64,000 nt of DNA from Limonium bicolor (Eukaryota; Streptophyta; Magnoliopsida; Caryophyllales; Plumbaginaceae): NCBI GenBank assembly GCA_023374045.1, contig CM041780.1, positions 30,188,337 to 30,252,336 of the forward strand, written 5' to 3'. Numbering within the stretch: the stretch's first letter is position 1; each line of letters opens with the position of its first letter. A model generated the notes under the pieces. That model was not told where the DNA came from, searched no databases, and worked only from the letters and a program-made list of their open reading frames with translations. This document shows, one piece after another, positions 13,201 through 26,244 of the stretch. The position numbers and the translations under genes were made by a program.

Positions 13201-14210
13201 CCCATGAGTAGTAATTTTCGGCCATGTAGAAGAAGTGGTGGAAACATGGTTTTTCTTACATTTTCATTACCTTGAATGAATGGAGAACCAAATGGGCTCT
13301 TCAAACTTGATTTTCCTCCATCAATGGAGTTTTCTCATGGCACCAAACTTGAGCTTTGGAGGATTTGAAAAGATAGGAATGAAGGCCTTGATCTAACTAA
13401 GAGAAATCTATGCTTACTTTTCAATTTGGAGCAAAGATGAGCATTTGGTGAGCAATTGAAGGTGGAGGAACCATGGATGGATCTCTCTCGGTTTTGGAGC
13501 AGGAGAGGAGAAGAAGAAACCGTGGGTAAAGGTGGGAAATGAAGAAGAGAGGAGAGATGTAGGCTATTAAAGGATATTTTGCTTTATAAAAGCAAATAGT
13601 AACTTTTCTTATTTCTCTCTTCTTTTCTTAAGTTGGATGACTCATGTGGTGACTCACCACTCTCAAAAATCGGCCCCCTTGTTAAATAAGGGCATTTTTG
13701 GCCTTTGTTGACCAATTAACTAAACTAAGTTGACTAAAGACTAAACTAGGCACTATTTGGCACTATTCACAAATTAGAGCACAAATTTGTGAAAATTTTG
13801 GTTTCCCATTGATTTAGACTTCCTAATGTGATACTAATTAGTACACATGTTGATTAAGATTTAATCATTGGCATTTAGCCACTCAAAACTCAATTCTAAG
13901 ACAATTTCTCAAAAAGGTGCTTTAAGGAGTCTTAAAGCACATTTTGTGTTTAAGCTTGTTTTTGAGCTTGGTTTTCTTTGGTAATTGATTTAAAATGTCC
14001 ATTGACATATTAATAAGGTCTTATAATGGTATTTGGGTGCTAATCAAAGTCACTCCAAGCTTAGAGCATGTTTTTGCCCAAATTGCCCTTAAGGCATTTT
14101 CTTGTGTTTTCCTTGGTTTAAATTGTCTACCAATCTTTCTAAGGCATATTTTAGCCTTACTACATCATAAATTGATGTTTACTTAGAATACATAGGGTTG
14201 GGGTATTTCA
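10266..14210 (-). mobile_element. LTR segment B, an older relative of the element C LTR
   Basis: 10440-10625 aligns at roughly 80% identity with 28765-28950 inside the element C LTR, and the similarity continues in patches. The segment ends GGGGTATTTCA at 14210, the same terminus as the C LTR, so its sense strand is minus. Element A is inserted in it, so its other end lies left of the window. Bases 14211-14215 (AACCT) should be its target duplication. It contains the hairpin array at 11521-11625. Confidence 0.75.
11521..11625. repeat. Hairpin array, stem GGACCGCCCC
   Basis: GGACCGCCCC pairs with GGGGCGGTCC across a three-base loop at 11521-11543, and a second right arm follows at once. The block repeats at 11590-11625 with one mismatch in the left arm. 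It lies in the same part of the LTR as the array in element C, but its stem sequence is different. Confidence 0.85.
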
Positions 14211-14724
14211 AACCTCACCAATTACAACCATTACAATTATCTAAGTTACGGTCTGAACTCAAGAAAACAACGTAAACAAAACTGAACGTAAAATAGAATA
14301 ACCCTCCACAGTTCCTAATTCCCATCCCAATCACTCATGCTCTTCGTGGCCACCTATATAAACAATTCGTACCTGCAAGATGAAACCAAGCAGCCCACCC
14401 CGGGAGGGGTGAGTCAGTTCTCTGGAATGGAACTGGTACAATTCTCCAAAACAATATTTAAAACATAACTCTTCAAAATAAACAGTAACTTGAAATCAAA
14501 CTCTTGAAAGTAAAACAGGGAAACAAGGCACTTTAAGACCACCAAGTCAAAGATAACAAGTTAAGGATAGAGATAATTAATAGAAAGGTAAAATTAGTCA
14601 ATCCAAAAACCACACCATGAGTTAGTGAACATCCAATGCTCAAGTTAGAACCAATTCCAGTTAGGAGTAGAGAGACCCAAGTAGTCACAAGGACTAGGAA
14701 TGGAAGAAGATATCCAAGAACCAA
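14211..14724 (-). mobile_element. Outer giant LTR E, first visible part
   Basis: Aligns with the early part of solo LTR E1 (14811-15315), sharing the AACCTCACCAATTACAAC start, the CAGCCCACCCC palindrome block and the CCAAGAACCAA end. It stops at 14724 where E1 is inserted and continues at 18844. Its upstream portion is hidden by the insertion of B. Confidence 0.75.
14720..14724 (+). repeat. Target-site duplication ACCAA, left of E1
   Basis: Matches 18839-18843 on the other side of the solo LTR; five bases is the size expected for a gypsy integrase. Confidence 0.85.
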
Positions 14725-15365
14725 TGTAAGACACCTATTTAACATATTTATAGCGGAAATAAAATACTAAAGGCGTACAGACCATCGGGTTCCAAACACC
14801 CGGCTCCAAACCTCACCAATTACAACTTAAAGATTACAATTGTCACGGCCTGAACCTCGAGAAAACTTAAAAAAAGTAAAATAGTAATAAAACATATAAA
14901 CTCTCAGAACCTAATCCCATCCCAATCACTCATTCTCTTCGTGGCCACCTGTAAAATAACTCGTACCTGCAAGATAAAACCAAGCAGCCCACCCCGAGAG
15001 GGGTGGGTCAGTTCCCTGGAATGGAACTGGTACGATCCTCCAAAACAAACTTATAATACAACCCTTAAATAAATAACAGCAGGAAAACAATCACTTAAAC
15101 CACACAAGGGAGCACGGCATTTCACAAATCACCAAAACAAGATAACAAGTTAAGAATAAAGAATAATAATAGAAAAGTAAAGTTAGTGAAACAAAACCAC
15201 ATCATGTGTTAGTGAACATCCATTGCCTTAGTTAAACCCAATTCCCGTTAGGAGTAGAAAGAACCAGATAGTCACAAAGGACTAGGAATGATAAGATAGA
15301 TCCAAGAACCAATAACTCAAGAGTGGAATAAATCAACTGGGAGAGATGGCCCCCACCGCCAAGTA

Positions 15366-15453
15366 CGTCCTTTTAGGACAGGGGATATACAACCCCTCAA
15401 TGTCTACTATGTCCCTTTTGGGACAAGGGATATACAGCCCCTCACTGTTACCA
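15366..15453. repeat. ~43-bp tandem repeat in E1 (2 copies)
   Basis: Two copies of a unit of the form GTCC(N)GGAC followed by AGGGATATACAGCCCCTC. Each contains two small palindromes. The outer LTR has three copies of a 47-bp version at 18901-19035. Confidence 0.85.
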
Positions 15454-16212
15454 TTGAAGACGCGCGCACGTCGAAACAACAAGAACCAGCTCATGGATGA
15501 AACAATATCCAAAGTCAATAGAAGAATTTACCAAAATTGACCTTTTCCAAATTCCCACTAGATCACTAACTACCCAGAGCAATACCAAAACACTCAGTCC
15601 TACAGAGTGCAGAAGCGTAAACCCTAAGCAGTCAATGTCTAATGGAACAACCAAATAGAAGGAACCAATACCCATGTAAGTTTCACATTCGAGGCTCAGT
15701 TAGTCACACAACCATTTCCTTTTAGAAATTCCTCTTAAACTCAGTTAGCGTTTTCCGAATATGTCTCATAAGTCAATCAGCAAAAGTATCAGAGTACGAG
15801 AAATCATACCTGGTATGTGAAGAACACTAAATAACTCGAATAAGTGATTCCCCAATAGTAACCTATAATTAAGGTGTTCCAAGTGTCGATTAGTTAAGGG
15901 ACTTATAAACTAAACAATCTTCCTTCCTTACTGATTAATAGTTCCAGGTTTACCATTATTCTCTCACAAGGATTTGGGCTTGACTTGTTAACTAAATCCT
16001 TTGTTAGGCCCATTTCGTTTAGTTTGGAATGATTTATAATTTATCCCTGAGAGTGGCCCAACCTCTCTTGAACTGTTAAAGTGGGCTTTTGGAGTTCATA
16101 GCCTTGGGCTTAGTAGGTCAACCCAAAACCATGTTACGTTTATGTTGTGTAATTAAACCCTTAAGCTAATAGTGACTATTTAATTACACACCGATTAAAA
16201 CCTAAGGTTTAA

Positions 16213-16655
16213 CATATATATATATATATATCCTACTTATTATAACTATCACAAGGAATATGATTTCTCTCGTCTATTTTAATGTATTTATATACATATA
16301 TATTTATATATATATCTTTATGTGTTAAGATTTATCCATAACATTTTTAGGAAATTTTATTGTATTTAATTATGTTTAATAACTTTTAGGCACACCACAA
16401 CCGATATATATGGTTTATAAAATAAAGTGTTCTCCTTCTATTTATTTAATATATAAATATACGTATACCCGTATTCGAATTTAATTAAGACATCCCCTAT
16501 GTAACTTATTGTATTTAAACTATCTTATTACTACAACATTTAACTGCATTCCATGTATGTTCATAAAGTTTTTCTTTAACTATATCTTAGGATACTAGCT
16601 CTTATATTATTTAGCTATTATAAGTGTTAATATATATATATATATATATATATAT
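16213..16655. repeat. TA microsatellites in E1
   Basis: Alternating TA runs at 16213-16231 and 16630-16655 within an AT-rich stretch (16200-17280). The counterpart in the outer LTR is at about 21378-21418. No other feature is seen in this AT-rich portion. Confidence 0.8.
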
Positions 16656-17308
16656 TCCTTAGTTTTAATTAAGAATATTAAATCCCATATAATATAATAA
16701 AGAAAATGTAGAATAATTAAATTCCTTGATTTAACATAAGTTTCTATTTTAATTCTACCATATAAGTATATATACACATATGTAAATAATTTCACTTCTC
16801 ATAAAAGCTAATACCCAAACATTTATAAACTTACTGTTATAAAATGTTAATTTAGTTTCCCCTATTTCCCTAGCTTAAAAAGTTTATTAACAAACTTTAC
16901 CTTAATTTTTGGTTACGTTAAAAACCATATATTATAAGTTATTCTTATGAAAAACTCACAAAAACAATTTTTAAACCCATTTACCATAGTCCAAAAATTC
17001 CCAAATTTAGTATACAGTGACTATAACATTTATACATATTATAAAATTTTAATTTCATAAAAATATCTTTTTAAATCAACCAAATAATTCTAGAAAACCC
17101 GTAACTTGCAAAAATCATAACTTACGTTTAAAAACTCCAAAACCATAATAATTTACATCAAAATAAAATAGATTAAATAAAGCATCTATGGTTAAAATTT
17201 CAAGTCAAAATACATTCGGGAAGGTATTTAAATTAACTCAACAAGTTAGGGTTATTTACTGGAATTTATAAAAAATTTAATAAACTTAATCTGAAACGTT
17301 TTAATCTC

Positions 17309-17343
17309 GGCCGTCCATTTCTCTTAACTACGATCGGACGGCC
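17309..17343. repeat. Inverted repeat GGCCGTCC / GGACGGCC in E1
   Basis: Perfect 8-bp arms at 17309-17316 and 17336-17343. The pair is conserved in the outer LTR at 21938-21945 and 21965-21972, although the spacer has changed. Confidence 0.7.
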
Positions 17344-18900
17344 CGAGATCACCGAGTTCTTCAGCAAACACAGAACCCGACTCGAGTACTAAATCGACAT
17401 TTTCTCACAATCTACAGAACCAAATTGTGTGATTCTTGTTTCATTGGTTTCGAAATTCAATTACGGTTCCATTGATACTAATTTCGCTAGCTATAATGCA
17501 GGATTCAATGGTTTTCGAATTCGGTTCCGTAGTTAGGGTTCATAAGGGTTTCTGAAATCAAATCTCTCAAATTCACTCAATCTAAAGTGTAATTGATGCA
17601 ATTGAAACATGGTTTTGACCGATAATGTAATATAGTTTAGCAAGGTTGAAGGAATTTGAAGAAAACTTGCCGGAACTGCTCGAATCGAAAGGATTTGTTT
17701 TCGGTTTCTGGAAAAACGCCCCCTTTACAACCCGATTGAGTAGCCTACTTTGCAACACTATAATTTTCAGTACAAAACTAGTTCTTGGGCTTAATCTAAA
17801 GAAGAAACTTAGCTCTACACAATGATAGCAAGAACTCACCCTAACTTGCACTACACAGAAAGAAATCGAAGCTGGAAGTTACGAGTTTACCTTGCATTTT
17901 CTGGAAAGAAAACTATGATTTTATGTGGTGACGAATCCGAAACTTTAGACACCTCGTTCTTCCAAACGGTTGGGAATTGGCTTTCGGCATCAACATGAAA
18001 GTTTTAGAGGGATTAGAGCTCTTCAAAACGAGCTAGAGAACATGGAATTTGGCTGAGAAACGAAGAAGTTATGGCAAGACGAAGTTACCTGAATTGAAGG
18101 AAAAACTGGAATCTGCAATTTCGGTTTTGCAGGGTCGCTACTTTGGCTCGAATTTCCGGTTGATTTAGGACGAATTAGGGTTAGTGTGAGTTATGGTTGT
18201 TTAGAGACGGCAAAGACTGGTTTCTGTTACCGGAAATATAGGAGATAAAACAGCTAAGTACTGGGGCGCGTAGCCCGAGGCGCGCGATGAGTCAGCAAAC
18301 CCTGCCACGTCAGCCTTTTTTCAAAATTTTGGCTCTAAACTTCATTTGATCATAACTTTGGCTAGGATGATCCGTTTTTGACGTTCTTTTTATCGATCTT
18401 CATGGTTTTCCATAACCTATTTATTGGTATAGGTTTCATGGGCTGGTTTGACCATTCTCAAAAAGTCAACCCTAGCAAGGCTTACAAGGCTTTAGGGTTT
18501 CTAGAATTTTATATTGACTTTTATGTTTCAAAACAATGTTCCAACTCTTTCTAAAATCTTTATAATATACTTGGAGGGTTTATAAATTTTTCCAAGATTT
18601 ATTGACTCATAAATCTTATTATTAAATTCATAATACTATATATTAATATATAATAATTAAATATTCAATTGTATTCTTTAGGGTTAAATAGGAGAAATCC
18701 CCTAAATAAATTTTCATAATTCCATATAATAATTTAATATTCATGATTCCATATAATATTTTAGTATTTAATAGTATTATTTAAGGTTTAATAAAAGAAA
18801 TCCCCTAAATTAATTTAAATTAATTTAGGGGTATTTCAACCAACAACTCAAGAGTGGAATAAAACCAATTGGGAGAGATGGCCCCCACCGCCAGATATCA

Positions 18901-19035
18901 ATGTCCATATGGACGAGGGATATACAGCCCCCTACTGTCAAATACAAATGTCCTGGTGGACGAGGGATATACAGCCCCCTGCTGTCTCATATAAATGTCC
19001 TTATGGACGAGGGATATACAGCCCCCTGCTGTTAC
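18901..19035. repeat. 47-bp tandem repeat (3 copies) in outer LTR E
   Basis: Copies start at 18901, 18948 and 18995. Each runs ATGTCC(N)GGACGAGGG then ATATACAGCCCCCTGCTGT, giving short self-complementary pairs GTCC/GGAC and AGGG/CCCCCT. The solo LTR of the same family has two shorter copies. Confidence 0.9.
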
Positions 19036-21377
19036 CGACCCGTTCTCAGTCATCGGTGAAGACGCGCACACGTCACAACAAAAGACTCAGCTCATGGATG
19101 AAACAATATCCAGAGTCAAAAGAAGAATTACCAAGATTGTCCTTTTCCCATACTTCCACTAGATCACTATCTACACCAGAGCAATACCAAAACACTCAGT
19201 CCTACAGAGTGCAGAAGCGTAAACCCTAGGCAGTTAATGTCTAATGAAACAACCAAACAGAAGTAACCAATAACCATGTAAGTTTCATATCCAAGGCTCA
19301 GTTAGTCACATCAAGCTGAGTTAGCCACACAAACAGTTTTCTTTGAAATCCATCCAAGCTCAGTTAGTGTTTTCCAAAACATTCCCTAAAGTCCATTAGC
19401 AAAGTCTCTGAGTACGAGAAATCATACCTGGATAACACTGTAGCAGTTCTAGTCAACTTGCGCAAACAATCAACAGTACTCTGAAGAATATTAAAGGTAG
19501 TCTATCATCAATCACTTGTAGCCTACATTAAGCTTAGAAAAACTCCTCACTCTTATTTCTAAGTCTCAATTAAATGTTACGTATAACCTTCGACTTATCT
19601 TAGAATGTCAATAATAACTCTTAAGCTCAATACCCTTACTCTTAATTTAGAATAACGTCGTATCATAACCCATGATAGGTTTGACTTAGAATACTATATT
19701 ATTATCCCACAATGTAACGATTATTCATTCTTATCAACATCTACTAGCCAACCTATTATGATCAACTCTTCCCCTTAACTTAATTAAGATCTACAACCTA
19801 TATTGGAATCATAGGGTTGTAGATGCATTTCATTATAACTTAATTGAGCTACTAAACTCATTTACCGTATATTTAGTTCAGAATGACTTTTTAGTACACC
19901 CATCTATAAATCTTGTCATAAGAGGTTAAATTTCTTTGTATCTTGAAATAACTATATTATAATTAACTTAGACCTATCGAACTCTCACATTTAATATTCA
20001 CAAGGTATATTATTTGCTTTATTATTACCTATATAATAAGGTGTTTTAAGATAACCTTTTATGTATCCTTACTTACATTTAATTTCCTAAATGTTTACTA
20101 TTACACACATTCCCTCCATAGACTATGTATAATCATTTATATTAAACTTCATTAAACCTAAGTCTTAAATACGTTTTAAATTGTTTCCAAAACCTAAAGT
20201 TTCAAAGGAAGAACTGAATAAATTAATTCCTTTATTATGTTTTAGGATAAACATTATATCTTAACAGAAGGTAAAATTTATCTAAGAATTAAATTCTGAT
20301 TCATAAGTGAAATTGTGAATTATATAATAAGATAATCTATTCCGAAAAATCCTCATACCTTATATTCAAATGACATATTAATATTTCCAGTGTCGTAGAG
20401 TAGATCAATATAACCTCTTACGTAACCTAGTTTCATCTAATTAAAGGTTTAATGATTTTAAGTATCAAATTTCTATTTACAAACCTTTTTGTAAATCTTT
20501 AACTATTATGTACATCACTTATTTATAAACTTACACCCCGAATATTGGTAATAAATGTATTTTATATGGTTTAACTAATTCAAAGAAACTTAACGATTAT
20601 TATTTAGAGTAATTCCCTAATCATAGTTTAATATAATTTTATATCATAACCTTTTAAGGATTTTACCTTAAAATATTAAGTTATTACTCAATACTATAAA
20701 TGTTAAGAAATGATTAAATCTAGACTTATTAATCCTCTTCACATTTAGATGAAAAAGTATCTCATTTATTTTATTATTGTTTATATAATAAGAACATTTA
20801 AATGTAAATGTATTTCATTCATTTTATTATTAATTATATGATAAGATCTATTTGTGTGACACTTTATGTAATCTAATTACAATATTTTCCTAAGTCTCAA
20901 CTTACTACTTACTTAACCCAATTATAGATTTACATACTGGTCATTGACAAATAATATTATACATGTATTTTAACACTGTTTATATAAATCTTAGAAATTC
21001 AAAGGTAACTCTTTAAGCTTAATTTCATAATCAAAATTTAGTACCACCTCATATATCTTTTAATAGTATTATGTATATGTTTAGTTTAACTTATTAATTC
21101 CTTCATATTCTACTTCCTATAAGGTATTTTATTTCTTTTATTTATTTATTTTGTATGTATATATATTAGGATTTATTCACGACATTCTTTATGTAGTTTT
21201 ATTGCATTTAATTATTTATATTAACTTTTACACATATCTATATCCAATATATGGTTTATAAAATAAAGTATTTTCCTTAGTTCCAATTAAGTATATTAAC
21301 AACCATATTATATAATTAATGTAAATGTAGATTAATTTAGTTCCTTGATTTAACCTAAGTTACAATTTTATTTCTTT

Positions 21378-21418
21378 TATATATATGTATATATATATAT
21401 ATATTTATATATATATTT
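21378..21418. repeat. TA-rich microsatellite in outer LTR E
   Basis: Imperfect alternating TA run, the positional counterpart of the runs in E1. Confidence 0.7.
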
Positions 21419-22319
21419 ACTTCACTTAAAAGTTTATACCCAAAAATATTTATTAACATTCTGTATTAAATGTTAGTTTAGTCATATTATATTTTCCCCA
21501 ACCTATAAAGTTCATTAATCAACTATACTTAAATTTTTGGTCACATTAAAAACCTTATATTATAAGGTAACTTATGAAAAACCTTAGAAATACAATTTTT
21601 AAACCTATTTCCTCTTGTCCAAAAATTTCCAAATTAAGTATACAGTAACTATAACATTTTAGACATATTATAAAAATTTTATTTCATAAAAATATCTTTT
21701 TAAATTTTCCAAATAATTCCATAATACTCATAACTTGCAAAAATCATAACTTACGTTTAAAAACTCAAAACCCATATTAATTTACATCAAAATAAACTAG
21801 ATTTTATAAGGAGTCTATACTTAAAATTTCAAGTCAAAATACATTCGGGAAGGTTGTTACATAAATATAACAAGATAGGGTATTATTATAGAATTATATA
21901 AACTTAATATATTAATAATAACCCACGTTTTAATCTCGGCCGTCCGTTCCACTTAACTACGATCGGACGGCCCAATTTTCCTCAGTTCTTCAGAAAACCC
22001 CAAATCGACACGAACAGAGATTCGATCGATTCTCTCAATCCACAGGACGAAATTCGGTGATTCTTGTTTCATTGGATTCGAAATTAAAAGACGAATCCCA
22101 TGGTACTAATTTTAAAACCCATAATGCAGTGTTCGATGATTTCATTTTGGGCTGTTCGAACTAGGGTATGTGCGAGTTTCTGATTCGAATTCCTACAAAT
22201 TCTCACAATGTATTGCGTAATTGGTTAAATTGATAGAGGGGAATGAATGGGAATGCAAAAACGAACATCATAGATGGTGGAATTTGGTCGGAATAATACC
22301 GGATATGCGCCAAAGAGGA

Positions 22320-23060
22320 GAATCAAATTCGTTTTTCTAGAAAACTATGATTTTATGTGCTAACCAAGTGGGGAATTTTAGTTACTTATATCTTCCAAAC
22401 GATCGAGAACTAGCTTGAGGTTCCTTCATAAGAATTGTAGATGAATCAGAGATCGTTAAAACGAGCTATAGAACAAGAATTTTCGCCCACGGATGAAGAA
22501 GATATGATAGGACAAAGTTTACCTGTTCAACTGAAATTTCCGGATTTCTGGGTTTCCAGAACTCGGGGAGGAGACTTTCGATGCCTTTATCTTTCACCCT
22601 ATTGAGAATCAGCCTTTGGTGTAAAAAGGAACGTTTTAGAGGAGTTAAAGATCTTTCCAAAGAGATATTGTGCATGAATCTTCGTACAAGGACGAGAAAG
22701 TTATGATAATGACAAAAATCGGGTTTACCATTAGTTTCTGGAAATTCTGGGCAGAAAACTCACGAACTGAATCAGGTGACGAACATTAGACGATTTTCTG
22801 TACCAATTGGTAGTGATTCAGAATTAGATGTCTAAATAGAAATTGAAGAAGAATTAAAGAACTTTAAAATGAGCTATGGAACAACGGATTTGGCTCAAGA
22901 ACGAGAGAGTTATGGCTAGCACAAAATCAGACGTTTACCTGACAAATCTGGATTTCTGGGTTCATCAGTCTGAGGAGGCAACTTTGAGACGGCATAACTT
23001 TTTTTGTGAGGCGAATTAGGTTTAACTTGATAGATGGTTTAAAACTAGGTTAAAAGGAGA
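22320..23060. repeat. Degenerate ~200-bp tandem repeat in outer LTR E
   Basis: A motif reading roughly AAACGAGCTATAGAACAA, then a run ending GTTATGAT, then CTGGATTTCTGGGTT, occurs three times with anchors near 22456, 22647 and 22856. E1 has it once, near 18018. The copies are diverged from one another. Confidence 0.6.
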
Positions 23061-23755
23061 AGAGAATGCAAAAGACGGCACTCAAAAATTCTCAAAGACG
23101 AGAGAGATATAGATGTCACAAGTTAGGCCAATATTATGGCGGAAGTTAGCGAAAATTGTGGAGATAAAACGACTAACTGCTGAGGCACGCATCCCGAGGC
23201 GCGCCGGTGAGTCAGCAGCCTTGCCACATCAGCATCTTTTCAAAATTTTGGCTCTAAACTTCATTTTATCATAACTTTGGCTAAGATGATCCGTTTTTGA
23301 CGTTCTTTTTATCAATCTTCTTGGTTTTCCATAACCTTTTTATTGGTATAGGTTTCATGGGCTGGTTGAACCATTCTAAAAAAGTCAACCATAGCAAGGC
23401 TTCAGAAGCTTTATGGTTTCCATAATTTTATTTTGACTTTTATGAGTCAAAATAATGTCCAAATTATTTCTAAAATCTTTATAATATACTTGGAGTGTTT
23501 AGAAATTTCCCCAAGATTTATTGACTTATAAATCTTATTATTAAATTCATAATACTATATAATAATATATAATAATTTAATACTTAATAGTATTCTTTAG
23601 GGTTAAATAGAAGAAATCCCCTAAATTAATTTCCATAATTCCACATAATATTAATATTCATAATTCCATACAATACTTTAGTATTAAATAGTATTAATTA
23701 AGGTTTAACAAAAGAAATCCTCTAAATTAATTTAAATTAATTTAGGGGTATTTTA

Positions 23756-24593
23756 TATATATATAAGAATTATAAAACTCATTTATCAAATGATATATCT
23801 TATCATTTTATGTAAGGTAATTAATCTCATTTAGTTATGTTATCTTACACAATCCCACATGAAGATTTTAATCCTAATGTTATGTGATACTTTATAGTAC
23901 ATTACCAACTTCCAAAGTTTATTAAATACCTCACCTTATTTAATAATTCAATTTATTCACCATTAGTCACATTATTTTATGTGAATTATTACACTTGTAC
24001 TAGTTTCATTTAAATGACATGCATACTTTATAACTGTTGTAACATTTATAACATTACTAACGATAGTCTAAAATTCAATCCTAACTTCTTTTATTCTTGC
24101 ATCAGCCCAGAATTCCAATTAATTACAATTTTTCCACATTATTTATAAAATGTTGCCATTATATTCATATATCATATATTATGACATTTATACTCTTATA
24201 TTATGTTTAACCTATGGCTTGTACAATTTTATTTAAATGCCAAACAGACCCCCTGGTCTGTCTAGATTTATTTCTCAGCCTACAACTTTCTTTAATTACT
24301 AAATGACCCCATTTATTTCTTATACTTTACAATATCATTATAAACTATATATTATACATATATATTGATCTAATGCCAAATAATTCCCCAAAAATCACCA
24401 AACATTCCCAAACAGACCCTAGGCTGTTATAATTATTATTTCGACCCAGAATTTTTGGAAATCACATTCTTACCCCATTTATTTTGTAACTTTTATATTT
24501 AACTTATAAACTTGATTTAATGTCTAAAATAAATTATTTAAGTCATCTAATCTATTCAAGACCACTAATATAGTCAATGTTGACCTCCCAAAC
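23756..24593. other. Unassigned AT-rich segment with two small palindromes
   Basis: Lies between the end of outer LTR E and the start of the minus-strand A-type LTR. It has no open frame of note. It contains CAGACCCCCTGGTCTG near 24246 and CAGACCCTAGGCTG near 24414, two palindromes of the kind seen in the neighbouring LTRs. It may therefore be a fragment of another LTR family, but no termini were found. Confidence 0.45.
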
Positions 24594-25477
24594 TATAACA
24601 CCCCTACCGCTAATCCCAATATTATCGCCTAACCATCTCGGTTGTCACAATAATCGCAGTGGACATTCAAATACAAACGGTGGGTGATACAATGCCGTTA
24701 GCCACCACGTGGCTAACAAGGCCTAAGTTATAGCAGTTAGTGTCTAATGAACTAGAAGTATACCAAGCTTCCACATAATTACATACCACAACATCATCTA
24801 CAACCATTAGTTTACAGAGTACTACAAATGTATAATCCAAATACATCATGGTCTTAAAAGTCTTATACAAAAGCATTTATGTGTAAACACCTTACTCATG
24901 ACTATCAAAATCTACATAATCCAAAATATAAGTACGAGTACAACGTGGTACACCGGCTAATCAAAAGGGCTACAAGCCTTTGTACAACTCAGTACACCAT
25001 CAAAAATAAACCCTAGCTATCAACAGCACAAAATTCCGGTCTTACTCTTGACCAATCAGCCTTGTTGGGTACCTGAACTAAAAACAATGGCCCTAAAGGG
25101 GCTCAACAAACTTGCTGGCACAAAATTCACATATCCCGCGTGCTAACGGGGGTACGCCGACTACTTTGTCTCATACATGGAGTTGATTTTATTCAAGCAG
25201 TCATGCCGATAACAACAACAAAATAAACATACCATAGTGACACTCATACATAGAGCACAACACATGAGAGTGAAAGTCAATTCATAACGCACATTCATTG
25301 TTATTAATTTCACACCCTCTAGATATCCTACTTCTTGGATAATTCTAGAGTTAAGTGAGTATGACCTCCGGTTGAGACACATATAGATCTCACCACGGGT
25401 TATTTCATTCATAACCCATAATTCCCCAGCTTATCTCTTTAGATGGATAAGCTCTACCAGTCTCACTCTAGTGGGCA

Positions 25478-25536
25478 CCACTATGTGCCTCACGGCCCTA
25501 CCAGGCACCACCATGTGGCTCACGGCCCCTGACAAG
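25478..25536. repeat. Short tandem repeat with GGCACC/GTGCC arms
   Basis: Two ~28-bp copies of GGCACCACYATGTG followed by CTCACGGCCC. The first can form a GGCAC..GTGCC hairpin. Confidence 0.7.
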
Positions 25537-26244
25537 GGAGTTCGACCACTGAATGAGAAGCAAACGTTCTGTTGTTTCTACTCCCTTCCACGCGTGACTA
25601 ACAATTCCCTAACCCAATTCCCGGGTTAGTAATAATATACAGTTAGCGAGTCAGTGAAGGTTCACATCACAATTCAATCATACAGGGACATGGCGCATGA
25701 AAAGCGGTTAGGTCCCACTATTGTTAATTATGTCAAGTGTCGAGTTAGATTAGTTCATAAACAATCATACTCTCACACAAGGCATTTAACCATTCACAAG
25801 ACATAAAGAAATGCAGTAAACATATTTATGCATATATCTTGATAGGTGATTTTCAACCAAACACACAATCGCACAAATCGAGGTAATCTCGGTAGCATAC
25901 AGGGCATGAGAAAATCATACCGTTCACCGCCGTTGTTCGTCGTCGACTCTCCTCCGTAGTCCAACTATTCAAACCCTATAACATCCATTAAGTCGGGCAG
26001 TTAATTCTTTTTAATTAAGCTAGTTCATTTCATCGTTAATGATTTGTGATTTGTAATTACTAACTCATTATAGTTCGAACTTAGTCACACAAGTTATTTA
26101 CCTATCATTATAATTTATGCTTGTTTACACTTCTAATGACCATTGCATGTCACCAAACAAGTCCTAACAATCATATGATAACAATACCGTTCGTTCCCCT
26201 ATGTTTAAATTCCATTTTTACACTCACGGTGCAATTTTGGTGTT

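Larger units (their letters stand above)
14725..18838 (-). mobile_element. Solo LTR E1 (4.1 kb) with target duplication ACCAA
   Basis: Starts TGTAAGACACC (cf. TGTAACACCCC in related LTRs) and ends GGGGTATTTCA. It is flanked by ACCAA at 14720-14724 and 18839-18843. The flanking sequences join to give one continuous LTR of the same family, so this is an LTR inserted into a relative and later reduced to a solo LTR. It contains the ~43-bp repeat (15366-15453), an AT-rich middle with TA runs, the inverted repeat at 17309-17343, and no coding sequence. Confidence 0.88.
18839..23755 (-). mobile_element. Outer giant LTR E, second part
   Basis: Continues from 14724 after the ACCAA duplication and ends GGGGTATTTTA at 23755, the usual CA terminus mutated to TA. 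It aligns with E1 throughout but is longer, partly because of the repeat expansions at 18901-19035 and 22320-23060. The LTR would exceed 5 kb in total. No credible gene was seen; the frame at 18909-19229 lies largely in repeats. Confidence 0.75.
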
